Of a DNA stretch of 64,000 nt, positions 1 through 8,428 are shown piece after piece (the stretch's first letter is position 1; each line of letters opens with the position of its first letter). Below the pieces are notes generated by a model that was not told where the DNA came from, did not search any database, and worked only from the letters and a program-made list of their open reading frames with translations. The position numbers and the translations under genes were made by a program. Source of the DNA: Aestuariibacter sp. GS-14 (GTDB lineage: Bacteria; Pseudomonadota; Gammaproteobacteria; Enterobacterales; Alteromonadaceae); contig NZ_VHIP01000001.1 in the NCBI RefSeq assembly GCF_006494365.1, forward strand, positions 642,401 to 706,400. Reading direction: 5' to 3'.

Positions 1-679
1 AGGATTCTGGCCACATCCCCCAGGCTGGAATCACTTAAAATACACAGCGCTTCACCCTGCACTCCTGGACCAACAAAGCCCTGGCAGACTGCACTTACCC
101 GCTCATGCGTTTCAATATCACTTAGCAGCATGTGCAGTTCAGTGACTTCGATAAGGTTAACGTTGGGGATAGGTAAATGCACAAACACATTTAGCGTTCT
201 GGCCAAGTGATCGCCAGCGCGTCCCATGGCAATATTGGTGATTTCCTGATAACAGTCGCGAATATCCGGATCCAGCGGTGCGACCTCTGCTAACTCTTCG
301 GGCTCAGCCGCCAGTAAACGATTGCTTGTTAGTACATCATGTAGTTCAGCAGCACTCACCGGCTTACGAATAAACGCTACTGCGCCTAACGCTTTTACTC
401 TGTCGTGAGCTTCTGGTTGAACATCGCCCGAAATTACCACAACCTTCGTTTTTAGCCCTTGTTTTTGAATAGCCTGGAGAGTTTGGTAGCCGTCCATCAC
501 TGGCATATTCAAATCGAGCAGGAGTAACTGACCTTTGCCTTCTTTCAGCGCATCAATGGCTTCCTGGCCGTCTTTTGCGAAGTGGATTGCTACATCCCAA
601 TCCTGGGGTAAACACTTGGCTACCTGTTTGCGGGCTACCAGCGAGTCGTCACAGATCAATACAGAATACATAGCCATCC
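1..679 (-). CDS. Response regulator with CheY-like receiver and CheC-like domain (partial, runs off the window)
   Basis: The reverse strand reads an open frame from an ATG at 679 (a second in-frame ATG is at 673) to the left edge, so the C-terminus is missing. The first ~120 residues form a receiver domain: an acidic pair after the first strand (LICDDS), the phosphoacceptor in LLLLDLNMPVMDG and the RKP lysine. After a short linker comes a segment beginning EITNIAMGRAGDHLA, which resembles the CheC/CheX/FliY phosphatase fold, including the aspartyl-phosphate phosphatase helix. It probably takes part in a phosphorelay linked to chemotaxis or motility, possibly removing phosphate from CheY-type partners. 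The partner is unknown because the flanking genes are outside the window. No strong ribosome binding site is visible. Confidence 0.82.
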
Positions 680-811
680 AGAAGATAAAGAAGCGATAAA
701 ATCAATTACATTTAGTCTCTTTAACGAATAGCAGTAGTCTGGTAAAAATCAATGTTTGTAGCCGAATTTATACGTGTTACGGCGACACTAAGTCAGTGCT
801 GCTTTTCGCTC

Positions 812-1546
812 CTACAACAGCAACGGTAAAACCACGGCAGTCATCACGCCATTCAGACACAGTCCCACAGTGGCCAGTGCGCCCTGCACTTCCCCCATAT
901 GAAGCGCTTTGGCAGTGCCCACCGCATGGCATACTGAACCCAGCGCCACACCTTGCGCTTCGGGCTGAGTTACGTTGAGCAGTTTATAGGTAAGCGGCGC
1001 TGCCAGTGCGCCAACTATTCCGGTAATGATCACAAACACAGCAGCCAAAGCGGGAATTCCCCCAATCATTGCACCGGTTTCCATCGCCAGCGGGCTGGTG
1101 ATGGATTTTACTAACATGGTTAGCTGGATGGCCATGGGCGCATCAAAGGCATATACCATCCACCAGGCAAGGACTGGCGCAATGATTCCGCCCGCAGCAA
1201 CACTTATCACCAGCGGCCAGCCAAGTTGGCGAATTCGCTGCCAGTGGTTAAACAAGGGTACGGCAAGCGCCACGGTGGCGGGCCCAAGCAACCAATGCAA
1301 TAAACTGGTATCCAAACGATATTGCTCTACCGGCGTACTGGTAACCGTTAAAAGCAACGCTATTCCAACTGCGGTAATGGTTAACGGATGAATAAGCGGA
1401 TGATTATTCAAGCGTCGAAATAACCACACTGCGCCAGCATATATCAGTAAGGTAATTGCCAGCCAAATAACACTGTGCAGACTCAGCGTGTTTTGAACGA
1501 CTTCCAGCAATTCATTCAGGGTAAGTTGAAGTGCATCGTGATTCAT
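812..1546 (-). CDS. lrgB: LrgB/CidB-family membrane protein
   Basis: A 244-residue, strongly hydrophobic protein with multiple membrane segments matches the LrgB/CidB family in length and in stretches such as VKSITSPLAMETGAMIGG and GSVCHAVGTAKAL. LrgB works with LrgA in the inner membrane. The pair is described as a holin/antiholin-like system affecting murein hydrolase export or as a carrier of small organic acids. Its ATG overlaps the TGA of lrgA (ATGA), so the two are almost certainly translationally coupled. It is the last gene of a regulator-lrgA-lrgB run on the minus strand. Confidence 0.9.
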   Translation of the reverse strand: MNHDALQLTLNELLEVVQNTLSLHSVIWLAITLLIYAGAVWLFRRLNNHPLIHPLTITAVGIALLLTVTSTPVEQYRLDTSLLHWLLGPATVALAVPLFNHWQRIRQLGWPLVISVAAGGIIAPVLAWWMVYAFDAPMAIQLTMLVKSITSPLAMETGAMIGGIPALAAVFVIITGIVGALAAPLTYKLLNVTQPEAQGVALGSVCHAVGTAKALHMGEVQGALATVGLCLNGVMTAVVLPLLL

Positions 1547-1917
1547 TTACGCGAACCCCGATAATTGTTGCTCAGGATACGCTGCGCCACCCACGCAGTA
1601 AGGCCCATGCTGATTACCGTAGTTGCAACCAAGGCCAGTACAATGCCAATTAAATTTTGTTTCACCTCTGGCCAGAACAACATTACGCCTACCACCGCAG
1701 GCACAAATAACAGCGACATATGCCCGAGCAAAGGCTGAGAAGCATGCCCCATGCTTCCTGGCGATCGTCCTCGAAGCAGCAGGATCCCAAGTAGCAGTAA
1801 CATGCCCAACAGCGCCCCCGGTAGTGGCACACCTGTTAACTTAACCAGACAGTCTCCAATCAGATAACAGCAAACAATACCAACAAATCCCAATCCGTTG
1901 GCGACAACCTTTGGCAT
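1543..1917 (-). CDS. lrgA: LrgA/CidA-family membrane protein
   Basis: Small inner-membrane protein with about four hydrophobic segments and the family signature around VPLPGALLGMLLLL. The frame is open back to a GTG at 1974, but the ATG at 1917 is preferred: it gives 124 residues, the usual CidA/LrgA length, removes a polar leader untypical of the family, and has AGGG a few bases upstream. It ends in an ATGA overlap with lrgB. Family knowledge suggests it forms an oligomeric membrane partner for LrgB. The LytTR regulator directly upstream mirrors the LytSR-LrgAB arrangement of Gram-positives. Confidence 0.88.
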   Translation of the reverse strand: MPKVVANGLGFVGIVCCYLIGDCLVKLTGVPLPGALLGMLLLLGILLLRGRSPGSMGHASQPLLGHMSLLFVPAVVGVMLFWPEVKQNLIGIVLALVATTVISMGLTAWVAQRILSNNYRGSRK

Positions 1918-2013
1918 ACACAACCCTGCAGAATTTAAACGCGTTTCATCATAACCGCCTGGCGCGCACACCACCAGCCGACTTGGGTCGTAGATAAAGG
2001 ATATAAGCAGTTA

Positions 2014-2883
2014 TTATGTAGGCCAGACTTTGCCATCGAGATAACGTAGGCATTGTGGCAGTAATCTGCGACTGATTTTCAATCGGCTGCCATCCTTCAG
2101 CTCAACATAGTTTACCGCCGGACTTAGCTTGGTAAGCCCTTTAACGTGATGCAGATTGATGATCACTGAGCGATTAACCCGTAAAAACCAGGATTGGGGT
2201 AAGCGCTGCGCTAATTCTGTTAGGGTGGATCGCACAATAAGGGTTTCTTCCTGGGTGTACACGCACATGTAATCTCCCGCAGCCTCAACATAGCGAATAC
2301 GTTGCCAGTCGACGCAGTGCCATCCACAACTGCTGCGCAGTGATATTTGATGATGCGGTGCGGTACTTCGCGTTTTCAACGCTGACAACTCCTGCAGTAA
2401 ACGCGCCGGTGAGCACGCTCGCTGCCAGCTCAACCGCTTTATTATCCATTGCCACTTCAGGGCATTAATTCGCGCATAATACGCGTCAATCAAATCCGTT
2501 ATTTGCCGCTGTCTCAGTTCCGTTGGTGCATCAGGCTGATAAAAGCGACTGATCCCTTTGGCAAAACCATCGATGGCCTGCTGGTTGTTGTAACCGCACA
2601 GCACACTGAGTTCGCAACGCGGCGCATCAAGCGATAGCAACGACAAATCGTGACTACCTACCACCAGAATTTTCAGACTGCCATGTTCGGCAACGCTCTC
2701 CTGCGTGCTGAGCCCGGGATGTTGCAAACGGGCCTGAAAACAAAACTGCGTGTGCAGATCCGTGGTAAATTCAAACTGACATTCAGGCAAAGTGAGTTCT
2801 TGCAAGCTAAGTGAAAAAGCCTGCGCCAGTTTACCCTGCGTCATAACGAACGTGATTGGCTCAGTTCGCGCTGCTGTTAACAC
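2014..2883 (-). CDS. LytTR-type DNA-binding regulator with degenerate receiver-like N-terminus
   Basis: The C-terminal ~105 residues (about 180-285) are a LytTR domain: VDWQRIRYVEAAGDYMCVYT, then FLRVNRSVIINLHHV and the closing KISRR segment. The N-terminal ~170 residues are not a standard receiver, but a stretch around LSVLCGYNNQQAIDGFAKG ending in FYQP follows the second half of LytR-type receivers (strand, alanine-rich helix, lysine-proline loop) without a convincing phosphoacceptor aspartate. It starts at GTG 2883 with AAGGAAG upstream. Together with the following lrgA-lrgB it looks like the regulator of that pair, by analogy with LytR. No LytS-type sensor kinase is adjacent, so activation may not use phosphorylation. 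Confidence 0.82.
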   Translation of the reverse strand: MLTAARTEPITFVMTQGKLAQAFSLSLQELTLPECQFEFTTDLHTQFCFQARLQHPGLSTQESVAEHGSLKILVVGSHDLSLLSLDAPRCELSVLCGYNNQQAIDGFAKGISRFYQPDAPTELRQRQITDLIDAYYARINALKWQWIIKRLSWQRACSPARLLQELSALKTRSTAPHHQISLRSSCGWHCVDWQRIRYVEAAGDYMCVYTQEETLIVRSTLTELAQRLPQSWFLRVNRSVIINLHHVKGLTKLSPAVNYVELKDGSRLKISRRLLPQCLRYLDGKVWPT

Positions 2884-2897
2884 AGTGCTTCCTTATG

Positions 2898-2925
2898 AAA
2901 AAAGAGGCAGCCAACTGGCAGCCTC
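2898..2925 (-). terminator. Rho-independent terminator after the DUF3718 gene
   Basis: A perfect 9-bp stem (GAGGCTGCC / GGCAGCCTC) with a 4-base loop is followed on the minus strand by six T residues. It sits between the DUF3718 gene and the LytTR gene, and its T-run lies only about 4 bases before the ribosome binding site of the latter. Confidence 0.87.
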
Positions 2926-2946
2926 AAGCCCAGGGAAAGGAAAAAC

Positions 2947-3285
2947 TTAGCGCTTTGCAGTGAGGCTGCGCTCAGCCAGATTGGTTCGCTTGGCAATGAT
3001 TGCGCCGGTTTGATTAGCGTTATTTAACATGGCAAAGCTATACATATCCTGGCCATTACACACCAATCCGTTGGCCAGTACGCGATAGCTAACACCGCTG
3101 CTTTTCACGGCTTTATGCAGTGCAATTCTACTGTCGTCTTTAATGGCCTCACACACCGCTACCAACTTTTGTTCCATCGCAGCAGACATAGTGGCAGCCT
3201 GAGCTGAGCTCATTGCAGCCATAACGCTTACAGACATCAATGCGGCAATAGCCAGTGGGGCAGAAATACGGTTACTTACTTTCAT
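2947..3285 (-). CDS. DUF3718 exported small protein
   Basis: A 112-residue protein with a clear Sec signal peptide (cleavage likely after SSAQA, near residue 30) and a mature domain matching DUF3718: VCEAIKDDSRIALHKAVK, then a second cysteine in LVCNGQDMYSFA. The two mature cysteines probably form a disulfide in the periplasm. The family is common in Alteromonadales and has no established function. It has its own strong terminator, so it appears to be monocistronic, although read-through would enter the LytTR-lrgAB genes. Confidence 0.8.
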   Translation of the reverse strand: MKVSNRISAPLAIAALMSVSVMAAMSSAQAATMSAAMEQKLVAVCEAIKDDSRIALHKAVKSSGVSYRVLANGLVCNGQDMYSFAMLNNANQTGAIIAKRTNLAERSLTAKR

Positions 3286-3617
3286 GATCTTATCCTCTGA
3301 TTAACTCGATGCTGCGCAGGGAAACACAGCAAGACTTTCCGGTACGCCCCTATACAGTAGAGACAGAACGTAAAAAGGTTGTCTCAGAAACGTTAAATTG
3401 CTGCTATTTGAGATTTTGCGATAAACGGGATATAACTGCAGTTAAACGGTCGGATTAACCTTCAGGTTAGTCGTGCAGACCACACAATTTGTAACATTCG
3501 AAGAAAGGAGCAGATTGATTCATTACTGCGTTTTGCGCATTGCTATGCTGCGTTCGGACACGCAACAGTGGATTAATCCGCGGATTGTCGCTTCGCAATC
3601 TGTATAAAGGAATAACC
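3286..3617. other. Intergenic region between divergent genes
   Basis: About 330 bases separate the DUF3718 gene from the YiiX-like gene. Open frames crossing it on both strands have no family resemblance and no ribosome binding site. It presumably carries the two divergent promoters, but no clear -35/-10 pair or operator could be assigned by eye. Confidence 0.4.
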
Positions 3618-4286
3618 GTGTTAACCCATAAACAATATGAGGAAGTAAAACACCTTATCGCACCGGGCGACATCATTGCCTTTGGTGGTACCAGTCTATT
3701 TTCTCGCTGGGCAAAATTCACTACCCGTTCAGTGGTTACCCACACCGCTCTGGTTGTAGATACGCCCGACACGCCAACTAACCAGCACCTCAACGACCTC
3801 ACTATGATTGAAGCAACGTCAATCAAAGGCAAAAAAGGGGTGATGTATAACTACGTGGGAGAACGCATTCGCACCTACAAGGGCGATATCTGGTGGTTGC
3901 CCCTTCACAACGATGCCAAAGCCTCACTGGAAGACAACTGGATTACCTTTCATGAATTCCTGGCTGACCAACTAAACAAATCCTACGATATATGGCAATT
4001 GTTTGGGGCAGCAATCGACACCTTCGACGACCACAAATGGTTCAAATGGCTAACCTACAACAGGCGTAAATTTAATCGCTGGTTTTGTTCTGAACTGGTG
4101 GCAGAAGGACTGCGACATGGCGGCATCCTGAATGAACTCAATGCGTCTGAAACAACGCCCAAGGATTTGTGTCAGTTTAATATTTACGATCGCCGATACG
4201 TGCAGCTAAAAGGCAAACCCAAAGCTATTCATGGATTTAACACACTCAATCCTGACGGATGGGGAAATATCGAAGATGCTGGATGA
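3618..4286 (+). CDS. YiiX-like permuted NlpC/P60 (papain-like) hydrolase
   Basis: The frame opens at 3540, but GTG at 3618 is the better start: AAAGGA lies six bases upstream and the protein then begins directly with the domain. It has 222 residues. The circularly permuted order is visible: histidine first (VVTHTALVV, His42), an acidic residue (MIEAT, Glu65), then the nucleophile cysteine in RWFCSELVAEG (Cys157), as in the YiiX/YaeF group. This family comprises predicted amidases or peptidases acting on cell-wall or lipid-linked substrates. No signal peptide is evident, so the location is uncertain. It converges on a hypothetical gene, with a stem-loop between them. Confidence 0.75.
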   Translation: MLTHKQYEEVKHLIAPGDIIAFGGTSLFSRWAKFTTRSVVTHTALVVDTPDTPTNQHLNDLTMIEATSIKGKKGVMYNYVGERIRTYKGDIWWLPLHNDAKASLEDNWITFHEFLADQLNKSYDIWQLFGAAIDTFDDHKWFKWLTYNRRKFNRWFCSELVAEGLRHGGILNELNASETTPKDLCQFNIYDRRYVQLKGKPKAIHGFNTLNPDGWGNIEDAG

Positions 4287-4288
4287 CA

Positions 4289-4307
4289 GGCCATTCAAGG
4301 AATGGCC
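4289..4307. terminator. Stem-loop between convergent genes
   Basis: A perfect 8-bp stem (GGCCATTC / GAATGGCC) with a 3-base loop lies just after the YiiX-like stop codon. There is no T-run on either side, so intrinsic termination is possible but not proven. Confidence 0.45.
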
Positions 4308-4321
4308 GAGGTAACACCGCG

Positions 4322-4651
4322 TTAAAAAATGCTGTCCTGGTGAACACGGATGAACATATCTGTACCCGCTTTCGAATAGTCCACTTTGTATTCTTTACCA
4401 CTTAAGGTTTGAATAAAAATCAGCGTTTTTTCGTCGCCGAACACATCGCTGGTAGTAACGTCTACCAGTTCCATGTCCATCATTTTTGCCTCACGTTTAT
4501 TCTCAGGCACCTTTCCGGTGTACTCTTTAATGCCGCGGAACGTTACCACGATAGGTGGAGCGTCACTGCCATTAAGAACTAGCAAATCAAACTTGCGTAC
4601 TTTGTGAATAAGCGTGTTTCGGCCACTAACCAGGTATGGTTTTTCAGTCAT
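4322..4651 (-). CDS. Hypothetical protein, 109 residues
   Basis: Soluble-looking protein of mixed beta/alpha character with no signal peptide, no membrane segment and no cysteines. No family recognised. The start ATG at 4651 has GGAGAA just upstream on the minus strand (AATTCATCTGGAGAAT), which supports a real gene. It is convergent with the YiiX-like gene and divergent from the tRNA-Ile gene. Codon use is similar to its neighbours. Function unknown. Confidence 0.6.
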   Translation of the reverse strand: MTEKPYLVSGRNTLIHKVRKFDLLVLNGSDAPPIVVTFRGIKEYTGKVPENKREAKMMDMELVDVTTSDVFGDEKTLIFIQTLSGKEYKVDYSKAGTDMFIRVHQDSIF

Positions 4652-4848
4652 TATTATTCTCCAGATGAATTGCCGATTCGAAGAAAATCCTACTAAGTAG
4701 CTGAAAGATAGCAGACAAACTCCGCTTTTGCACTAATCTATGGCCGCCATTGACGGCAAATATAGCCCTCAAGTAAATAACCGCTGAGGCACAAAGACTT
4801 AAGTGATGAAAATTCGCGCAATTGAGCAATTTTGAGTATTGAGATGGG

Positions 4849-4877
4849 GTGACAAGCACACAAAAACTGCTTATACT
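4849..4877 (+). promoter_or_regulatory. Sigma70 promoter of the tRNA-Ile gene with GC-rich discriminator
   Basis: GTGACA (4849-4854) and TATACT (4872-4877) each match five of six consensus bases with exactly 17 bases between them. The GC-rich stretch immediately after (TGCGCCCGC) resembles the discriminator of stringently controlled stable-RNA promoters. It lies about 43 bases before the tRNA. Confidence 0.65.
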
Positions 4878-4920
4878 TGCGCCCGCTAATCGATAGATAG
4901 CACCTCGCAACAATTCAAAT

Positions 4921-4997
4921 GGCCCTATAGCTCAGTTGGTTAGAGCACACGACTCATAATCGTTAGGTCCCTGGTTCAAGTCCAGGTGGGGCCACCA
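4921..4997 (+). tRNA. ileX: tRNA-Ile(CAU), lysidine-dependent tRNA-Ile2
   Basis: A 77-base cloverleaf with CCA encoded. The acceptor stem is GGCCCTA paired with the 3' strand before ACCA (one G-U), the D-arm is GCTC/GAGC, the anticodon loop is CTCATAA (CAU), and the T-arm is CCTGG-TTCAAGT-CCAGG. A CAU anticodon could mean Met, fMet or Ile2. The GGCCC acceptor, the CGA-CTCATAA-TCG anticodon arm and the T-arm follow E. coli tRNA-Ile2 and not elongator tRNA-Met. The product should need TilS to convert C34 to lysidine and so read AUA codons. The outermost anticodon-stem pair (C27-U43) is mismatched. Confidence 0.88.
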
Positions 4998-5198
4998 TTT
5001 TCTCCTGATATTCATACTCTGAAGTTCAAAGTTACCACCTAATTACTATATGCTAAAGAAAGTTAGCACCAAGGTAAAAAGCGTCCATTTATTTTACAAC
5101 TATTATTCAAAATAAAATTAAATAATTGATTTTAATAAAAATAAATCCTGGCATGGAAAATGAATAGCATTTAGTAATTACAATGCGAGGATTTAATT

Positions 5199-5666
5199 AT
5201 GAAGTACTTTTTTGCAATTATAATGTTGTCTTTTATGGCTTTTAATACAAATGCCACCCTGATTAGCACCACTGCTGGTGAATACGACGTAAATACCTAT
5301 TTGTGTACTTTCAACGACGCAGCTTGTCTGGATGTTCTGGACGACCAGGTTTGGTGGCAAAATCAATCGCTTGCGCAGGAATTTTCAACTGTTCTCGGAT
5401 CGTTTTTTGGTAGTATCAATCCCTTTCCATCAACAAATTACACAGTTTACTTTGCTTTTGATTTTGGTGTTGCTTCGAGTGTAGTTGCCGGTTGCGAACT
5501 CGCCCTTGGATGTCATTTGAATTTAACTTCATCAGAAAATCCAAGATACTGGGCGGTCGCTACAGCATCGTCTACATCAACTCCTGCAGTTCCGGCACCT
5601 GGTTCATTACTACTTATTTTACTTGGTGCGTTGGGAATTTGCCTGAATCGCGTCAAATCAAAATAG
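5199..5666 (+). CDS. PEP-CTERM-like exported protein
   Basis: A 155-residue protein begins with a signal peptide (cleavage likely after NTNA, residue 19) and ends with a sorting-type tail: VPAPGS, a hydrophobic helix (LLLILLGALGICL) and a basic end (NRVKSK). This is the PEP-CTERM layout, in the VPAP variant seen in many marine gammaproteobacteria. The central ~110 residues have four cysteines and no recognised domain. Such proteins are processed by an exosortase and often exported with exopolysaccharide; no exosortase is in this window. GCGAGGA precedes the ATG. The gene is AT-richer than its neighbours. Confidence 0.7.
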   Translation: MKYFFAIIMLSFMAFNTNATLISTTAGEYDVNTYLCTFNDAACLDVLDDQVWWQNQSLAQEFSTVLGSFFGSINPFPSTNYTVYFAFDFGVASSVVAGCELALGCHLNLTSSENPRYWAVATASSTSTPAVPAPGSLLLILLGALGICLNRVKSK

Positions 5667-5894
5667 TTTGGTTCGAGCAAAGCCGACGCTACACCATATT
5701 TAGCGTCACAAAAGAACAGTCAGTGGGCCACAGATTGTGGCTCACTTAAGTAACTCAGCATATACCCTCATCAAGCCCTTAATAAGTAAGCTTTGAGCAT
5801 AGCAAGTAATGTAACTTTCTTTGATAGCCACATTTTATAACGCCCGCATTCTTATAAAACACTCTTATAGCCCAGCTAAATAACCCACCTTTAA

Positions 5895-6620
5895 TCAATT
5901 ATCAGACGTCGATTTCAATATGTGCATTGTCTCTGTAATGATCACACTATGTCCGTTCGGGCATTCAATACGTTCAAAATTCCACCCAATCTTTAACGCT
6001 TCTTGCTTTATAACTAAGCTATTGTTTTCATATATTTTATTGCACTGCTTGCAAAAACACTGGCCAATTCCCTTTGCAATCAGGTCTCGTTCGATATCCC
6101 GAAAATCATCCCATTCCTCAGGAACACAACTGCAAACATCCTGCGAGGAGTCGGCCTGGGCAACCCACTTTTTAATTGCCGCAGCGTGATCATAAATGCT
6201 CACTTCATCTTTCACGTAGTGAGCAAAGTGCGCGAACACCTGCTCGCTTTCAAAAACAAACATTGCTTCCGTATTGTCGCAAAACCGGCTGTTTCTTGAC
6301 GTTGTATAAATATATTTGCCACAGGGAGGCGGGCTGTTCCATAGCTCAAGAACTCTTTTTCTTCGTTTTTCGAGTTCAGCATTTGATGGCAGCGAAAGTA
6401 CATCGTAAGACTTATATTCAAGAACTGATTTCAGTGACCTTTCTTGAAAAAGGACAAATAAATACATCGGCCACAAGATGATATTCAGCGGTAGCGTCGC
6501 GATAAGTAATTTTAGTGGGAATGGCTTCTCTAAACTGGCTCGAAAAAATAGATGCGCGGCAAAAAATAAAGCCGATACAACCGTTCCGATCAACAAATAG
6601 ACAATCAATATTTCTATCAA
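5895..6620 (-). CDS. Hypothetical membrane protein with cysteine-rich C-terminal domain
   Basis: A 241-residue protein with two N-terminal membrane helices (about residues 4-27 and 36-58), then a cytoplasmic-looking region. The C-terminal part holds paired cysteines: CSC near 160, CFCKQC near 185-190 and a later ECPNGH. The last two could form a zinc-ribbon-like site. No family recognised. A competing ATG at 6663 lies in another frame. Base composition is lower in GC than the surrounding genes, as for the PEP-CTERM gene beside it. Function unknown. Confidence 0.55.
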   Translation of the reverse strand: MIEILIVYLLIGTVVSALFFAAHLFFRASLEKPFPLKLLIATLPLNIILWPMYLFVLFQERSLKSVLEYKSYDVLSLPSNAELEKRRKRVLELWNSPPPCGKYIYTTSRNSRFCDNTEAMFVFESEQVFAHFAHYVKDEVSIYDHAAAIKKWVAQADSSQDVCSCVPEEWDDFRDIERDLIAKGIGQCFCKQCNKIYENNSLVIKQEALKIGWNFERIECPNGHSVIITETMHILKSTSDN

Positions 6621-7082
6621 ATTCGCACCAGTTTAAAATTAGCTGTGCATTAATTATCAGCACGATATTGGCTGGAATGCTACTAAATGAATAGGAAGCT
6701 TCAAAAACTCATGACTACCATTACGTAAAATTGCTATTTAATCTGCAGCCCCCTTTTTCTTTCTAATCACTAATGATCTGCCCCCGGACCGCATCAGCCA
6801 ATCTTGTAGATACTGTGGTTAGCTCGGTGATTTAAATTCGCCATTAGCAGTTTATTCCTGAAATCACTGACAGAATTGACAAAACACAACCATACAGAAA
6901 CGCACTCCAGGCTCTTTACGAATTCAAAAGTCTATCGCTTACTGCGGATAACGCAGGCTCCCCTAATTGCTGTATCCATTTCTTTAATATCAGGCAAAAC
7001 ACATCAACATCAAATACATCCTCGGATAAACCAATTTCGGCAAATTCAAGTACAATCTCAGGTATTCCTTTTCGAGGTAAAC
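6621..7082. other. Intergenic region upstream of the cupin gene
   Basis: About 460 bases without a supported gene. An open frame continues upstream of the cupin start back to 6876, but its 69 codons show no domain and lack a ribosome binding site. The region is AT-rich; no operator, terminator or RNA gene could be recognised. Confidence 0.4.
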
Positions 7083-7763
7083 ATGAAAATAAACGGCGAT
7101 TTTTCTCAGCGTGTTGTAATTAAACCTGAAGATTATGCCTATGTGCCTTCGCCATTACCTGGTGTTACGCGCATGATGCTGGATCGGGTGGGTGGCGAGG
7201 TGGCACGGGCAACCAGTATTGTGCGTTACGCGCCTGGAGCCGGGTATACGTCTCATGTTCATAATGGCGGCGAGGAAATCCTGGTGCTATCAGGTACGTT
7301 CAGTGACGAACATGGCGATTATCCGGCTGGCACCTATCTACGCAATCCACCGGGCAGCGCACATACGCCTTATTCTGCAAACGGCTGCACCTTGTTAGTA
7401 AAGCTCTGGCAGTTCGCCCGTACAGACACCCAACCGGTAATGTTGAATACACGCGAAGCACACTTTTTACCGGGCCTTGTAAATGGGCTGTCGGTATTGC
7501 CTTTACATGAAAACGATGGCGTGAGTACAGCACTGGTGCGCTGGGCCCCAAACACGCAGTTTAGCCCGCATACCCATCCGGGCGGCGAAGAAATTCTGGT
7601 TCTGGATGGCTGCTTTTACGATGAGCATGGCACGTATCCACAAGGCAGTTGGATCCGCAGTCCCCGCTATTCAACACATACCCCGTTTACCCGCGATGAA
7701 GGCGCGCTGATTTATGTGAAGGTTGGCTTTATCGGGGCAAATTTACTGGGCGACAGCTTATAA
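7083..7763 (+). CDS. Double-cupin (ChrR-like) protein
   Basis: ATG at 7083 is chosen because CGAGGT lies just upstream and the domain starts immediately. The 226-residue protein contains two tandem cupin modules with near-identical signatures: HVHNGGEEILVLSGTF (about residues 55-70) and HTHPGGEEILVLDGCF (about 160-175), each followed by a conserved H-T-P loop (SAHTPY, STHTPF). The His and Glu residues should bind a metal, typically zinc or manganese. The sequence resembles the cupin half of the anti-sigma factor ChrR, but no ECF sigma gene and no zinc-binding anti-sigma domain is present. It may therefore be an enzyme or stand-alone sensor of reactive species. Confidence 0.78.
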   Translation: MKINGDFSQRVVIKPEDYAYVPSPLPGVTRMMLDRVGGEVARATSIVRYAPGAGYTSHVHNGGEEILVLSGTFSDEHGDYPAGTYLRNPPGSAHTPYSANGCTLLVKLWQFARTDTQPVMLNTREAHFLPGLVNGLSVLPLHENDGVSTALVRWAPNTQFSPHTHPGGEEILVLDGCFYDEHGTYPQGSWIRSPRYSTHTPFTRDEGALIYVKVGFIGANLLGDSL

Positions 7764-7840
7764 CCGCTTTAGGCGCGCGCAGCCAGCAGTGTTGTCTGCG
7801 CGCAATATGCCATATGCCTTAACGCTCGTTTGCGTAAGTA

Positions 7841-8344
7841 TTAATCCTGCACTGGCACAGTAACGAACGCGTCGGTATCCCATAGCGGTACGGTGGAAAT
7901 GCTGTGCTTGTAGCTACCTGACGTTTCTTTAGTGCTGTAAGAAAGGTAAATCAGGGTTTGCGATTTTGCGTCGTAAATACGGCGTAGCTTCATGTTTTTG
8001 AAGAACACACTCTTGGATTTTTTGAAAATCACTTCGCCTGAGTCTGATTTATCGATGGCGGCTATCATCGCGGCATTGATTGGCCCGGTTTGACGGCAGG
8101 CTATAGAGCTATCAGAGGGATCAGACAAATCCAAATCCGCTTCAATACTGGAAATATGGCAGGTAACGCCGGTTACTACCGGATCCTGCAGGGCGTCAAT
8201 TTTAATGTCTTTGGTAGTGAACACACCCAGCGACACATCGCCCACTTCACTGTCGCTACAGCCTGATAACCCGAGTGCGCAAGCCAGCGCCACTATTGGG
8301 AACACCGAAGAAACCACTGATTTGGCACACCGTTGAATACGCAT
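7841..8344 (-). CDS. creA: CreA family protein, predicted lipoprotein
   Basis: The ATG at 8344 is preferred over one at 8371 because AAGGAAG lies at the right distance. The 167-residue product has an N-terminal signal sequence with a lipobox-like LSGC, then the CreA core: VGVFTTKDIKIDALQDP-type start (here LGVFTTKDIKIDAL), VTCHISSIEADL and SIACRQTGPI. CreA is a conserved periplasmic protein of unknown function, named from the E. coli cre region. The usual E. coli protein lacks the extended lipobox. It lies just downstream of, and is transcribed in the same direction as, the hut genes' minus-strand arm but is separated from hutH by 84 bases. Confidence 0.85.
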   Translation of the reverse strand: MRIQRCAKSVVSSVFPIVALACALGLSGCSDSEVGDVSLGVFTTKDIKIDALQDPVVTGVTCHISSIEADLDLSDPSDSSIACRQTGPINAAMIAAIDKSDSGEVIFKKSKSVFFKNMKLRRIYDAKSQTLIYLSYSTKETSGSYKHSISTVPLWDTDAFVTVPVQD

Positions 8345-8428
8345 TTTCGCTTCCTTTTGAACCAACACCATTAACTATTACAAGAGCGGGGCGGCATCTA
8401 CATAACGCCGCCCACCCACTTTATTCTG

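Noticed and set aside
4921-4997. Initiator or elongator tRNA-Met, because the anticodon is CAU.
   Set aside because: The acceptor stem, anticodon arm and T-arm follow tRNA-Ile2, not tRNA-Met.
6876-7082. 69-codon N-terminal extension of the cupin protein.
   Set aside because: No domain or signal peptide and no ribosome binding site; 7083 has a good one and matches the start of the fold.
7083-7763. A ChrR anti-sigma factor.
   Set aside because: The zinc-binding anti-sigma domain and a neighbouring ECF sigma gene are missing; only the cupin modules are present.
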